Assembly: GCF_021130785.1 (NCBI RefSeq)
Contig: NC_060213.1
Span: forward strand, 67,781,001 to 67,845,000
Direction of reading: 5' to 3'
Length of the DNA: 64,000 nt
From: Homalodisca vitripennis
Taxonomy: Eukaryota > Arthropoda > Insecta > Hemiptera > Cicadellidae
Made by a program: the position numbers and the translations under genes. Below, piece by piece: positions 37,701 to 51,042 of this stretch. How positions within the stretch are numbered: the first letter of the stretch is position 1; each line of letters opens with the position of its first letter. Below the pieces are notes generated by a model. It searched no databases and was not told the origin of the DNA. It saw only the letters and a list, made by a program, of their open reading frames with translations.

Positions 37701-39369
37701 CATAGCTGTCTCTATACAGTATATATTCTCAACTAATCGGTGGTGGCGTTGTATATTAGTTCTTATTTAGTATTACCTAGTAATTACAATTAGGTCAAAC
37801 AATTGCAACATGCAGTTTACTGCGAAATGATTTTTAGGGAATTTTTTTCGAAAAACAGTTCCAGAATATTTTGACAAGCAAAATAATGTAAATTTTTAAT
37901 TTCCTACGAACAGTTATTTAATAAAATAGTACAAATTATATAAATTCACATGTAAGTATGAACATATTCTTACATTAAAAGGTTAAATCCTTATATTTTC
38001 CAAGGATATGAGTTAGAGATACAAATTAGTCTGTGTAACCTACGTTGAATTATTTTAAGAGAATTGATATCTCAAGATTTCTATCTATCGAATCTATTAT
38101 TTGACTCGTTGTGAACTAAGAAACTTTAAAAGTACACCTTTCAGCAGTTGCATAAGAATAACAAGTAATATTAAAAGGCAAATCCTCAATTAGTTAAACA
38201 TTTATTAGAGACATTAAGCTTCTACAGTTCTTTGTCTACCATGGCCATAATAACCATTTGCGTAACCATACTCTCTTCCTAGTTCTTTTTAAAAAAAGAG
38301 TAGTTAATAGATATGTATAACGATTTTAAGAAACATTGTTCACAAAAAACTTTATAAGTTAGATGTTATAAAAAGTTAAATCTTAAATAAATGTCATATT
38401 CTTTTCATAATACACTGTAATATAAGAGTTTTTTTTATTGTTTCACTATTAATATAGTTATCAAATTAAATACTTTAGACACCAATACATTATGCTTTAG
38501 TAATAATATATTTACTTTATATTTTAATAATAATTATGATTATTTAAATTAATAATGTTAACGAGACATGAAAGAGACACTGCATTGCAAAAATCGGATG
38601 AACTTACAATTTAAAAAGCGTTATAACATTTAACGATGCTGTATTCTTTTATGTTAGTGATAAAATTCCATAAAATATAATCTTGAGTGGTCGAGGTGGA
38701 CATTTTTAGGAATATAAAGAAAATTTCAGTAAATTTATTTAACATGTATATAGCACAGATCCGAAAAACATGACTGTATGAATTCCATATTATTCCTTTG
38801 GTCAGGAATTTTCAATATGATCCATATCATAGGGTAGACAATATTGACTGGTTGTTAGAAATTTTGTACAAGGAATTCACAAGTATTCAGCTAACTACTA
38901 ATTAATGGTAAAGCAGTTAACCTCGTTACAAATATATGGACACTTTGAATAGCCGTTTTACGTTGGAATAATAAGTTAACATAACAAAGTACCAGATAAT
39001 GACTTCTCTTTAAAATTATAAATATAACAAATTAAGTCAAGTTAAAATATAAATAAATGCTAAATATCTACTTTTAAAGTAATTATAACTCATACTTAAT
39101 ATTAATGTCTTATTTAATCGACCTCCGTACAAATTACATTACAAAATTGTGCAAAATGATACATGTAAATTAGTAGGTTAAGAATGCAAGTGCCTTAAAG
39201 AGCAATGTAGGTTTCATACCATCTGTTTTTTTAGGTCTGAATGTAGAATAGAATATACAGATTTGATTTAAACGTTTATGAAAACCTAACATAAAATAAT
39301 TTATGTAGTAATAGAAAAAATTTTTAATTTTAGATCTAAATCAGTTAACATAATTTTCCTTTATAGGTT

Positions 39370-39382
39370 TTATATATATATA

Positions 39383-39414
<32 letters not shown>
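39370..39414. repeat. (TA)n microsatellite
   Basis: An interrupted TA array; it creates a Tyr-Ile run in the minus frame at 39386-39577, which is not a gene. Confidence 0.95.
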
Positions 39415-39419
<5 letters not shown>

Positions 39420-40764
39420 TTAAAACCGTTTATAACCCTAATATTGTCATAGTACAATTGTGCATCCATAATTTTTAGCACTAATGTAAATGTTTTGCTC
39501 CAATTAAATAGTCTTTTAGATGCCTGTTTAGTTAAAATTACAGGGGATGGGGAGACCCGCTCCACAGGTTTATGCATAAATTTCGTTGTGGAGCTCTTAT
39601 TACTTATTTTTGTTACGAAATAACACCTTAACGTCCAATGAGCTTTCTGAATTACTAAACCATTTTTAACTACGATACATACTTAGGAGTTTTGTCATAA
39701 ATATAAAAGTACTGTATCCAGCGGGTTGATCACATTTTATTAGTACTATCATTTCATAGTGATTTATTTTATCTTTATAGTTTTCTTGCTGGCTTCCCTG
39801 TTATTCTTTTCATTTCCTATTATAACATTTTTCTTAATAAGGGAGAGTATGGATTTAAAAAGTGAATAACTCTATGAAAATAATAAAAATACTATGTATT
39901 ATTTATTAAACTAAATTAAATAATTATAACTGGTAAACAATTATAAATTGTAACTAAAAAATTATAATTAACACTAACACACTACATACAATTCGTCCGT
40001 TTTGTATGTATTTGTACAAGAAAAAGTGTTTTTGTTACATAAATTTAGATATAATTTCCTAAAAAAAATCATTCTATAAAATTCGAAATAAAAACGCCCT
40101 TGTTGATTTCTTTCCAATCCTTAAAACAATATATTTTTATCTCGTATTTCAATTGTTAAGTAAACATCTAATTAAACGATATGAATCAGTTTTTCCTCGT
40201 AACTGGAATTTACCGCTATTTGCTAGGTTTTGCTAGCTTGACCTAGTAACTAGATGGTCAAGTGGCTAAACTTGCTCAACAAGTTACTATACTCGATGAG
40301 AACACTTCTTAAACTCGCCTTAGATCTAAGAAACAGGCAAAAACCTCGCATTAATCGTAAATTAAACACAAAAACAAGATAAATACGTGTGAATTTTCAA
40401 TTGCTGTGTACACCAGGTGTAAAAACCTTATTTCTGATATTCAAAAGGCGGAAACATAATTATAAAATTATTATGCAACCGGCTCTAGTACTTCCGTTCG
40501 TCATCAAGTTGCATTAATGGTAATGAAATGTAGTATTTCTTCATTAGTAAAATTTTTAACAAAAATATTTGATTTTATTCATAATTAATACACCTTCCTT
40601 AGGATTTTTCAAACTTTTAACAGTGAGATTCAAAGAAATGAGTCTTTTCTAAACAATAAACAATAAATATTTAAATTAAAAAGTTCTATTCAATTCATTT
40701 AGGTAATAATAAATAAAGCAATAACCTTACCAAGTATTTTCAAATACATTGGTGTTTAAGAAGA

Positions 40765-42085
40765 ACACTACAATACGAAAGAAACTTGATGTTTCCAATG
40801 GCGACTGTAAATGGCTTGAGTGGTCGCATCTCAGACCAGACAATCGATATCCTTCGAGACTGACAAAGGAAACGATTTAAACTTCCCAGTATCACGCGCT
40901 TTGAAAGAAATTCTCCTTTCAGGGTTTGCCAGATTTTACATTCTTTCACGATTCGATTTGTTTGTGTCACATAAAAATTCTAAAGATTTTATTGGACCGT
41001 CACTAATTAATTTCTATAATAGATTAATCGATACTTGGCTATCAATACCTTGACGTACCTGTCGAGTGTCTTCGGATTTCCCTGGGGCTGCCCCTTCTTG
41101 AAAGAAGAAGAGAGATAGCTGATCTCGTACTGCTGCACAAGATAATTAATGGACTCATTGACTGCCCGGATCTCCTGTCTGTAATTGATTTTCGAATTCC
41201 GAATATTACGAGGTCCCAAGACATCTTCTGGCAGGCGTGCTATGTCTTCTGTTTACGCCCACCACAGCTGTATTCCAAGAATGACGAGGAAAGGAAACAT
41301 AGTGAATGGTGGTGTTGAGTTCTTTGGGTCCTCAAGCAAATCCTTTCGGAGATCGCTGCATGACTTTATTTAATGTGCATTGTAGATCTATACAAATCGA
41401 GCCGTTATTAAATATTTTGATTTATATCCTGTGATATGAGCTTTGGTTGTTGCATAATGTTGTTTTCGTATTATTTATAATTAAATTATTTTGTTATTTA
41501 TTTGGATGGTGGTAAATGTATTATTTATTTGATGTTATTTATTAATGATTATTTATTAGGTGGTATTTTCAGTTATTTATTAATGGGTGCTAAATTAAAC
41601 TTCAGCTGTTATTTAATATTTTTCATATTATTATAATTAATCGATTTTTTATACTTATTTTGATGTTGGTGTTAATGTTTATATGTTTATTATGTTAATG
41701 TCTGGCGTGCCATTTGTTACCATTTGTTGTTTATTTGGATGGTGGTAAATGTATTATTTATTAGATGTTGTTTGTTAAGGATTATTTATTAGGTGGTATT
41801 TTTAGTTATTTATTAATAGGTGGTAAATTAAACCTCAGCTGTTATTTAATATTTTTTCACATTATTTATAATTAATCGATTTTGATATTTATTTTGATGT
41901 AGGCGTTAATTTGTATGTATATTATGTTAAACTTTGAATATTTGATAATATTGTTTTCTATTATCTACAATTAAGTGTTGGCGATATGTAATTGGATTTG
42001 TTAATTTCTGGCATGCCATCTGTTACTTGATATGTACGAAATGGTTTACCGTTGACTCAATAAATGAAATGAAATGAAATGAAAT
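40765..42085 (+). mobile_element. 5'-truncated LINE: RT C-terminus and 3' UTR with (GAAAT)n tail
   Basis: A plus frame at about 41043-41330 encodes a LINE ORF2 C-terminal segment: LRISLGLPLLERRRE, then DLVLLHKIINGLIDC and a FRIPN...R block, as found in several LINE groups. A noncoding AT-rich 3' UTR of about 700 bp follows, with an internal tandem duplication (41492-41930), ending at ACTCAATAAATGAAAT and a GAAAT repeat (42065-42085). The segment 40765-40890 resembles the fragment at 21.34 kb and may be a separate older insertion. Confidence 0.7.
41492..41930. repeat. Tandem duplication in the LINE 3' UTR, unit about 230 bp
   Basis: Unit 1 starts near 41492 and unit 2 near 41722, both with TTTATTTGGATGGTGGTAAA and then TTATTTATTAGGTGGTATTTT. 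A CTGGC(G/A)TGCCAT(T/C)TGTTAC box occurs after each unit (41702 and about 42008). Confidence 0.85.
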
Positions 42086-44369
42086 CGAAAGAAATTATTA
42101 GTTATTGTTTAGATGTCGTCTAACCACATCATAGTGGGGAGCTTACATAAAAACCTTTTAGAATATGTAACATTTTTTTATTTTGCAAAAACAATAAACC
42201 ATCCCTATCTTACGCCTACTTATTGATTTTAGAGCCCAATAAAAATTATTAGGTAATCAAACAAATACTAGTAACGTTCATTGTTTGAAGGTTATTTTTG
42301 ACGATGGAGGATTGTGAAGGAAACAGGGTTTTTCCGGATATTTGCCATCGTTCAGTGAAACAAGAAATCAATAACACTACGTTTAGAGATGTGCAATCTG
42401 ACCTCTTTTTCAGGTAATTAACCAACCTAATACATAATTACAAACTAGGTTAAAATAAACAAATCACACCAAAGCGTTGTGGTACGCCTAAATCAGGAAT
42501 CACAACAACCATGTTGTTTGTCAACTTCGCTAACTCTAAAAAACTATACACGACACTAGTTTAAAACGAAAGCGAAAAAGCAAAACAAATGAAAATTGTG
42601 GACAAGGGTTTGGCATCTATAACTAAAACTAAGAGAAATTTCGGATGGTAAAGTTAAATAAATCAGTATATTATGATTTACCTTAGTGTTCAAAGTGAAA
42701 AATCAGAAAAGCAAGTCGATTTATATATACATGAATAAAATTGTGTTATTTATATACAATCCTCTTTCTTACCAACTGCGCCAGAAAAAATTGAACTAAA
42801 TAATCCAATGTTCCTATTTATTTGTATCTTATTTGTATTATTATTGATTGTGCGTGTGAGTGATTGTGTCTCTCTAAATCGCAATAATAAAAAAGTCACC
42901 AGCAATAAAAAGGATATTGTGATATATTATGCACGATTATTATCATTGAAACTATAACACTAATATTAATTACATGCAAGGATACTATAAATACATGGAA
43001 AAGATATCGAAAATATAACCACCGAACGCATGAAACGATAACCTAAAATGGAAATAGCTTAAGAAATAAATAGTTGCATCTATATTTCTACACAGGGTAA
43101 ATTTATTTTGAACAGTCCATTCAAAATAGAATATATTTGTTCTAAAATTAACGTAATTTAAATACGTCCATTTTTTAAATTGAGTTTTTTTTTGTTTTTT
43201 TTGTAAAATTAGGTTTAAAACAATCTTTATTGCAGATGTTTATCTCACAAGCCGTTACTTGAGTGCAATAATTATCACAAAACATGCTATCAATATTACA
43301 AGGGCCTTTATTTGTTTCTTATGCTTTCAAGCATAAAGTATTAAACAGGTTGTACTAAACTTTTACATTGACATTATTAGGAACCCTGGTAAACATAGGT
43401 ATAATCTTTATTCGAAATTACCGACGAGGTATAACCTACTTGTATATAAGTAGGGTAAAATGCCACATTAGTCCCTAAAGTTTTTTAATATTTATTTAAA
43501 TATCCTGTTAAATGTGTGTGTACTTAAATTTTAAGAGCACAATGATATTTTTTAAATTGTCATATAGGAATATACTCAATTTTATAATACTACAAAAACA
43601 GAACTATATGTTTAATTTGTGAAATTTAAATTACGCAACAGGAGATATTTTTAATAATTATTAAGTTGCTATTGAAAAACATTTTAATCAACCACCATGT
43701 TTGTATATATGTATCATTATATATGGTTGTGTGTGTATATATAATGATACAACTGCGATAAATATTACCAGTTCAGTTGTACAAAAAACATTCAAGTAGA
43801 TAAATCCTTAAAGGATCCGCCGTTGTATCACATCGATCTCAGATATTTAAGCAATCGTATAAGCTGTATTGCATCATTCATGTCTGTGAGCGGAGATAAA
43901 GATACGTTGCAGAAGGAAACTTCAAAGATTTACATGCATTTGCAAGTATAATCTTTGTTATTGTCAGATCTTTACATTTTAATTTGCATACTTAGGAAAA
44001 TAACCTCGATATTATAAAACTGTAACAATAGTAAATTATATAATACTAAACAGATTTCATTCAAACAACACATTTTATTAAATTACTTGTCTTACATTAA
44101 TTAGGCTTTGAAAATATTAAATAATGGCCAGTTTTCGTCTTTAAATTATATTTTTCTCTAACTTTTATCTCAGATATAATTAAACTTGCAAAGTTTGAAC
44201 TTGATACCTGAAACCATTTCATAGTTACAAATTAATTTATCAAATACACATAAAGCCAGACAGACAATATATTATATGATAAAATTAGTTTGTTTTGAAC
44301 TGTATTATATCTTGGTAATGTCTAGTGTAATGACCAATACTGTTTTCTTTATAATTCACGAAAAACGCA

Positions 44370-44420
<51 letters not shown>

Positions 44421-44436
44421 GCACACACAGTGGGAT

Positions 44437-44467
<31 letters not shown>

Positions 44468-45298
44468 TGTATGTATGTATCGAAAATAATCCCAAGCAAA
44501 AATAAAGAAAAACGTATAACGTAATACTTGCCACAGTAGTTGGCACATCCATTATTCAAGGAACATTTTTACTTCACGGGAAATCATTTCCTAGCATCAT
44601 TGCAAATATACTTGTTTATAAAGTAATATCAAAATGTCTGATTTCCAATGTTTTAAGTTAATAAGCAAGAAGCAGATGAAAATATTCCTGTACAAGAAGT
44701 TTCACGTAGTGATGATCGTGTAAATGTCAAAGTTGATTTCGATGACCTAATTGAATGTATTTTGTTTTAACAATGTATTGTGTTTTTTCTTTTATATTTT
44801 TTAATTAAACAGAAATAAAGATCACTGAAGAAATACGAAAGCTGGGTGTTTCTTGTATTTGTTTAATGTATTAAACATAACTGGTATAGGGCATAGTGTT
44901 AAAAGTCGTATGTTATTACTTTGACATAGATATCCGGGAAAACTTATTGTATATAAAATATATTTAATATCATACATAATAACTCATTTCAGATTGGTAG
45001 TTTGTAAAGTTCACTACAAGAATCTAAATAAAAAAAGTTCTAATTAAACAAAAATATAACTCAAACCATAGATTTAAATTTGAGGAATACCTGAATATTA
45101 TCCATAAAATTTTTAATTAGAATTTTATTTTATATACTACTATCGAAAGTTAAAATAACCGTTGTATAATATAAAAATGCTTTAATTTTAATACTAGATT
45201 TTAAATTCTTTAAAGTAGTAGTTTTTGTTGGAAAAAATTCCATTTGATTACCGAGATAATAAAAATGTTTCACTATAAGTTCCAAATTGTTTTTAGAT
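42086..45298. other. AT-rich stretch, no gene seen
   Basis: The segment at about 42300-42600 is less AT-rich and could be an old repeat, but no family or TIR was identified. CA and TA microsatellites are at 44366-44467. Confidence 0.5.
44366..44467. repeat. (CA)n and (TA)n microsatellites
   Basis: A CA/CG tract of about 60 bp (44366-44428) is separated by a short spacer from about 12 TA units (44444-44467). Three overlapping open frames here are artefacts of the repeats. Confidence 0.95.
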
Positions 45299-45497
45299 GC
45301 AGCCGATCCACTTTTTTAAGTGATATCCTGCAGTCCTCATGGGCCACTGGTCTTTGTGATGGTCTTATGATAGAGGATAAGGTGAGTGATACGGTAAAAT
45401 GTTGATGGTGCTTATTAAAATGCTACTGCCAGAGACAGGATTTGAACCTGCGCTATATAACTCAGATCTAACGGCCAAAGTCTGACAGTGTGATCAT
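45299..45497 (-). mobile_element. tRNA-derived SINE, copy 2 (5'-truncated)
   Basis: The reverse complement matches the SINE at 5525-5746: a B box GGTTCAAATCC, the body with CCAGTGGCCCATGAGGAC (identical to copy 1 over these 18 bases), and the 3' end GGATCGGCT. The head begins only at the anticodon-arm region, so the A box is missing. Divergence elsewhere is substantial, so the copies are old. Confidence 0.85.
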
Positions 45498-46879
45498 CTT
45501 CTCTAAGAAAACGCATTCTATGCAGTGCAAAAACTGTATTTTATAGATTACCCGGGAACTTTAAATCAAATATATACCAATACATTAATTTTGATTTCCA
45601 TCCTATAAATATACACAATGCATGCTAAAACCATAACGTCACAGGTATCGTTACGCATTACTTAACATCTTTTTAAGTATGCTCCCTTTTATTAAAGAAA
45701 TATCAAAGGGCTATACGTACAGTTGTTTTTAGAAGGTTTTTAAACCATTAAAGTCTTAAAAAAAACATAATAAGAGAGAAGTAATAATAGTAATAATTAA
45801 AAATTGATAGAATTTAAAAAATTGTGCTATGGCCATTACAAAAAACTTTTATCTTTAGTGTATTTAACTAAAAAGTTTTAGTGTATTTAACTTTTGTTTT
45901 ACGAGTAATGTAGTTGTTATTTAAAGTGGAAAAAATATGGCACATAGAGAATTATCATCTAAAGAATTCCTATAATTACTAATGATTGAATGCTTCTTAA
46001 ACTTTAACGTTTTTTGCCATTAAAAGTTAATATAAATAATGGTACTTTTAATATTGTGCGATGGTCATTGTATAGAAATAATATAGAATTATATTGAAAC
46101 CATTTCATTTCCTGCACAGTATATAACTTTTATAGGTAATAAATGCAATAATCCTGTGTAAATAAAATAAAATTAATACAATAACAAGAAAATTGCTTCT
46201 TGTTTTGTAAACCATACCCTCTTAGAGATAGTTTTGAAAATAGCGTATATCCTCGACACAGGTCACGTTGTACCTGTTGACGTTTGCACTCAGACAAAAT
46301 GACATCTCTGTAGTTAATCAACTGATATTTCTACTTATTTCATACCTACTGTAAATGTTCAATAGACTAGATGGAAAAATGTAACATGTATACTTATCTT
46401 TTATTGTTTGAACACAGTAACTGCAATCACTATTTGTTCAATATGATGCTTTTACAAATTCTAATACTGAAAGTGTTGAATAAATTCATTTGTACCTGTA
46501 TGTATCACCTCGCTATATTTTGCCACTTTGCTATCAAAATAATTGTGTAGGCTGCACACTATTTTTATCACAAAGCAGGTGATACGAAAGGGTAGTTAGC
46601 CTACGCGTTCTCCTCACACACTCATATTTATGTTGTGGCCGCGATTATTATCCGTGTTATAGTATATAGATGCTATTGATATACTGTAGCATGGCAGTGG
46701 CTGAGCAGTGTAAACGTACTGTGATTTGGCTCTTCCAAACTTTAATGTTTGTTGTGGATATATTACATTTTAATGATACATAGTGAGTAATAATAGCTTT
46801 AGGGGCCTATATCTAAGTATTTATAACGTTTTTGAAGTGAAAGATACTTTCAACTTGTGTAAATCACATAACATGCTTG
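45498..46879. other. AT-rich stretch, no gene seen
   Basis: No coding signal was recognised. The 46580-46700 part is less AT-rich and may be the start of the LINE copy that follows. Confidence 0.5.
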
Positions 46880-46927
46880 TGCCGTACAGCCTAACCTATA
46901 AACCTAACCTATACAAGCTAACCTACA

Positions 46928-47173
46928 ATGTCCAATTGTAAAGTTAGCAACCATCCGCTAGGAAAAAGGCTCAAAGTTTCGTATGCTGATTGTAATCAAG
47001 ACTTTCATGGGTCTTGTGTCAGGCTAAGCAAAGCAGAGATTGAATATCTAGCAAGTGAAAATATAGTGTGGAGGTGTGAGCCTTGTGCAGTAACTAGGCG
47101 CAGCAGTCTACGGCTGGAGTCGCAGGCTACAGAAGGAAATCTTTCACTGCAAGATGTTATCAAAAGCTATTGA
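46928..47173 (+). pseudogene. LINE ORF1 N-terminus, PHD-type zinc finger
   Basis: 81 codons. Cys/His spacing fits a PHD-like finger lacking its first ligands: the C-x-V...Y-x-D-C-x-x-x-F-H-G-x-C-V core and WRCEPC near residues 57-62. A basic RRSSLRLES stretch and a Gln/Asp-rich helix start follow. Such fingers occur at the start of ORF1 in CR1-like elements. The frame stops at 47171, but the next frame continues as a coiled coil for about 20 codons. Confidence 0.65.
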
Positions 47174-47245
47174 AGATCTTAAAAGTTAGTACAAAAATTC
47201 GCTTAATGATTTAAATGTCTCCTATGAATTATTGAACAGTAATGA

Positions 47246-47711
47246 ATGTTGTATTTTTCATTCGTACACAGCCGATTAGAGTACGGAATCTCTTGCTGGG
47301 GGGGAACTTATGTAACAAGTACTAAAACATTATTTATTTCTCAAAAACAATTCATCAGATTAATTTTGAAAAAAAAACAAAACAGATCCGACCTTTTCGT
47401 TATTTTGTCAATTAAACATTTTACCCTTGAGACATATGTATGTTTATAAAGTACTAAGGTTGTTTTTTCATCGTAGTAGAAACAATACGCACTTGAATGT
47501 GTATAAGACGAAATTACGTAATGCAAGAGATGTGTATGTGCCTAGACCAGCTAATACCTATTTTACTAAAAGCTTCCTAGCTCCAAGAATTTTTAACCAA
47601 TTACCCATTTCAATTCGTAATGCCAACTCTTTAACCTTCTTCAATTCTAGATTGAGTTCTTGGCTTTTAAGCATAGAAAACATTGATGAATTATTACTTG
47701 TAAATAGCTAG
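47246..47711 (+). pseudogene. LINE ORF2 C-terminal fragment
   Basis: Two frames (47246-47449, 47427-47711) give SRLEYGISCWGG, the post-RT block of CR1-like elements, then FLAPRIFNQLPISIRN and a LSSWLL ending. One frameshift lies near 47430-47445. No RT catalytic residues remain. Confidence 0.75.
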
Positions 47712-48412
47712 AAAGGTAACATAGCTTTTTATTTTTATATTTTGCTAGTAAATTGGTTCGGTTATGATGTGTGTGTATTTTACCATGTGTTTTTTCCATG
47801 TATTTAAGTTGCAATAGAATTAATTAATAGATTAGGTATATGTACAGCAATGCCATATTTCAATAAGTTGCCAATTTTGGATTTTTTGTTTAGGTTTTTG
47901 TGTATGTCATAGCGAAATTGTATGTGGAAATTCAAGGACTTTTTGTATTCCTCTTGTGTGTTTATGTTTAAGTTTCAAGAAAATCTTTTAAGTAATCATT
48001 TTAAATTTTGTTGAGATTCATTTCTTTTTCTGTAACATTTTATGCTTTTTGTTGGCTTATTGCATAATTAAATTGTATTATATGAAACGTATAGGCTCCT
48101 AATTTTCCACTAGTAACAACTTTGTGAAATTTATATATTAGTTAATGTATTATACATATAGTGGTTAAAGTTTGGATCTATATATTTTATGTTAAATAGA
48201 AGATTTAGCCATCACTCTAGGAAAAATTGTGTGTTAATTTCCTCCACACAGGCTTTGCCTTGGAGGTTAGTTATTTTCTCTATTAAAACGTATATTTTAT
48301 ATTTGTATTTCTATTGTACATTAGTAGATATTATGGTAATATTGGATGTAAACATGGTGTCTGTACAATTCTGTAATATATTTTGAGAAAATAAATCATT
48401 ATTATTATTATT

Positions 48413-49481
48413 ATATTTTTATTATTATATATAAACAATCCGTATTATAAATACATTAAAATGTAATTTTTTAGTTTTTAAAATTTTCTCCTCATTTTAG
48501 TCATAAAAATAACATAATGACTTATTGCATTATAGCAAAATTTAAAAAAATTTTTGTGTGCCATAGTACCAATACATTGATTAATCAATATTATGAGTTA
48601 AATAGAAAATAACAAAAGTGGTCAATGCCTATCGGAAGGATTCGATAAGTAAGAGGGCAGCCCTACCATTAGTTCTGTGACTGCGCGTGCGAGAGGCAAC
48701 TATTAAAGGAAAGGTTACGTTAAAAAAATTTAAATCATAAAGATAAAGAAAGGAAAGTTATTCATGTCACAACTGGGTCAACAAGGAGAGATGCGAGACT
48801 TGTAATGACTTACACTTGTCTCCCAATCAATACCAAAGAACTTCATTTGAGAAGCTGTTTTTATCCGTCAACGGACTCTTAATTTTTCATTGACAGTTTC
48901 AATATATGTATGAACTTATACATGCTAAATTTTTTTTAAGTCAGTCACTTGGTAATGAATAAACCTTTCCATTCGAAAAATCCAGCAATGTGATTTTTGC
49001 TATATATAATTTCATAACCGTTTTCATGTTTTATTTTAATTTTTATTTAACTTTTTTGATCTTTCTTTTATATAACGTATAATATAGGTGTTTACGTTTT
49101 ACAAAATAAACTAACCTATTTCTCCTCTGAGATTTTTCTCGTTATATCCGATACATCTTCTGTTTACGATTTTATACTCAACAGCATGCCTTTAAGCAGG
49201 TCTTAAATACACGTAAATAACTTATGAACTATAAGGTATTTATTGCAACATATATGTTTTTACTATATATCGTCATTCTGTTTATATCAGCTCTCTTTCC
49301 CGGTTTTAAAAGCACTCACTAAATATATCAAAATTGTTTTGCTCAGCTATGCCGAATAATTTTTTATCTAAATTCTATTTATCATAATATTTCACTATTT
49401 AAAGTTGTAAAACATTTGTGACAAGAACTTGAAAAAAATCCATTTGTTGCAAATATATTTGCGTTAAATATGTATTGTAAT
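48413..49481. other. No gene seen; one repeat fragment
   Basis: 48640-48860 is less AT-rich and includes GCGAGACTTGTAATGACTTAC, related to the 23.0-kb tandem unit (first 20 bases of the match at 48792-48811). The rest is AT-rich with no recognised feature. Confidence 0.5.
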
Positions 49482-49846
49482 GGGCCTTAATGAATGAATT
49501 TTGTTCAGGATATATGTTATATATAATATGGATAAAGTATTGCGTAAACTCATGGCATAATAAACGCAAGTGAATAAAAACGAGCACTTTCTAACTAGCA
49601 TAAGCTAGGTCTAGTAAGTATTTGGTCAAATCAGTGTGAATAAAGATTTGTAGAAAATACTAGGGCAAGTCTAGTAGAATCCGGAAAAACCCGAGCACTT
49701 ACTCGCGGGGTTGTACATGCTAGACCAAGTAAATGCTAAGTTTTAACGTTCCTGTCACGACACGTTTCTCCCCTCCACTACCTTTCAGGCTACTCCACAT
49801 CGGTGGCATATCCCTCTTTCACTCTGTTCAACCACGTATTCACCAA

Positions 49847-51042
49847 GATGTAATTATCATCAGAAGAATCTGACAATAATGATGTTAATAAAATAGAAAA
49901 AATTTATCGCGCTCTGTTTGTACGTCTCCTTTCGGATCACAGTGTATTACTTAGCAAATCAAAAACCCCTGCTGTGATGAATGCTAAGAAAGAAGCTTGG
50001 GAAACCTTACGTTCTGACTACTGTGGTGCATTGGGGAAACAAGTTACTGTAGGCCAACTAATAAAAGCATTGAACAATGTGAAGTCTACCGTCAAGAAGA
50101 AGACTGACGTAAAAGTGACGGGAAACAGGAAAAATAAAACTACAACCGTGGGAGAAAACATTCCTGGAGTTGATAGAAGATGATAACCCAGTATTCCATA
50201 AAATCCCGGGTAATATTTCAGTTGACACAAGTGCCGGGGCCCCCAGTTCAGCAACCAACCAGTGACGACATCCAAAGAAAGTTTGCCGAATACAGAAACT
50301 GAAGGGAAACCAAATAAAAAATGAAGAACCGAAGAGCCAAGAAACAAAGAAGCCGATGAAAAAACTAAATCTGATGCCGACCACCACATAAATTAGATCA
50401 GAAAAAGTGAAAAAATGGTGTCGAATCATGAAGCAGATGAAACTAAAGTCCTGTCCCACACCGCAGTTGCAAGGGATTGTTTTGTTGCAACAATACAAAC
50501 TGAATAAGATCAAACTGGAGAAGGAAACTATATTGTTGGAAACCATGAAGAAGCAAACCATTGAAAAGTCTACTCAAACTGATGTAACTGTTGATGATTG
50601 CCATACTCTATTCACATTGTAAGCTGCATAAGTTGTATTTTCCTTTGGATTGTAATTCTTAGGATTATAATTCTTACCATTGTAATCAAACTTGTAATTT
50701 GAATAAATCAGTAATGTGTGCAGAAACTGAAGGGAAACCAAATAAAAATGAAGAACCGAAGAGCCAAGAAACAAAGAAGCCGATGAAAACTAAATCTGAT
50801 GCCGACCACCACATAAATTAGATCAGAAAAAGTGAAAAAATGGTGTCGAATCATGAAGCAGATGAAACTAAAGTCCTGTCCACACCGCAGTTGCAAGGGA
50901 TTGTTTTGTTGCAACAATACAAACTGAATAAATCAAACTGGAGAAGGAAACTATATTGTTGGAAACCATGAAGAAGCAAACCATTGAAAAGTCTACTCAA
51001 ACTGATGTAACTGTTGATGATTGCCATACTCTATTCACATTG
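49847..51042 (+). pseudogene. Harbinger accessory Myb/MADF-like DNA-binding protein
   Basis: The open part at 49974-50183 and the frame just upstream encode an acidic N-terminus, then a helical region KEAWETLRSDYCGALGK followed by a QLIKALNNVK block. This resembles the Myb/SANT-like proteins encoded beside Harbinger transposases, which carry the transposase to the nucleus and bind transposon ends. A linker rich in Lys/Glu/Thr follows, and the C-terminus (QLQGIVLLQQYKLNKIKLEK, ending at 50622) is a probable coiled coil. A 428-bp tandem duplication repeats the C-terminal half (second copy ends near 51042). At least three single-base frame changes are visible. Confidence 0.65.

Larger units (their letters stand above)
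31357..40764. other. Long AT-rich stretch, no gene seen
   Basis: More than 9 kb without a recognisable coding region. Small items are a palindrome at 33250-33294, a TATG repeat at 34722-34765 and a TA array at 39370-39414. Short open frames (33031-33249, 33564-33809, 33920-34105) show no motifs. An intron or intergenic spacer would look like this. Confidence 0.5.
46880..48412 (+). mobile_element. Internally deleted LINE: ORF1 start joined to ORF2 end
   Basis: A PHD-finger ORF1 N-terminus (46928-47173 and its coiled-coil continuation to about 47235) is followed within about 10 bases by the ORF2 C-terminal region (47246-47711), a 3' UTR of about 690 bp, AATAAATC and an (ATT)n tail (48397-48412). 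Most of ORF1 and the whole endonuclease/RT core are missing. The ends are in their normal places, so this is an internal deletion and not 5' truncation. CCTAACC-rich sequence lies at 46889-46925. Confidence 0.75.

Noticed and set aside
40200..40280. tRNA-like A-box near TGGTCAAGTGGCTAAA
   Set aside because: No B box or foldable tRNA structure follows.
44276..44559. Three overlapping ORFs with Thr-His or Cys-Val runs
   Set aside because: They are translations of CA/TG and TA microsatellites.
46889..46925. Telomere-like CCTAACC repeats
   Set aside because: Only a few interrupted units inside the upstream part of a LINE copy; not a telomeric array.
50018..50561. Minus-strand ORFs of 123 and 167 codons, hydrophobic-looking
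   Set aside because: They are antisense to the Harbinger Myb-like gene; the hydrophobic residues come from reading Lys/Glu-rich codons backwards.
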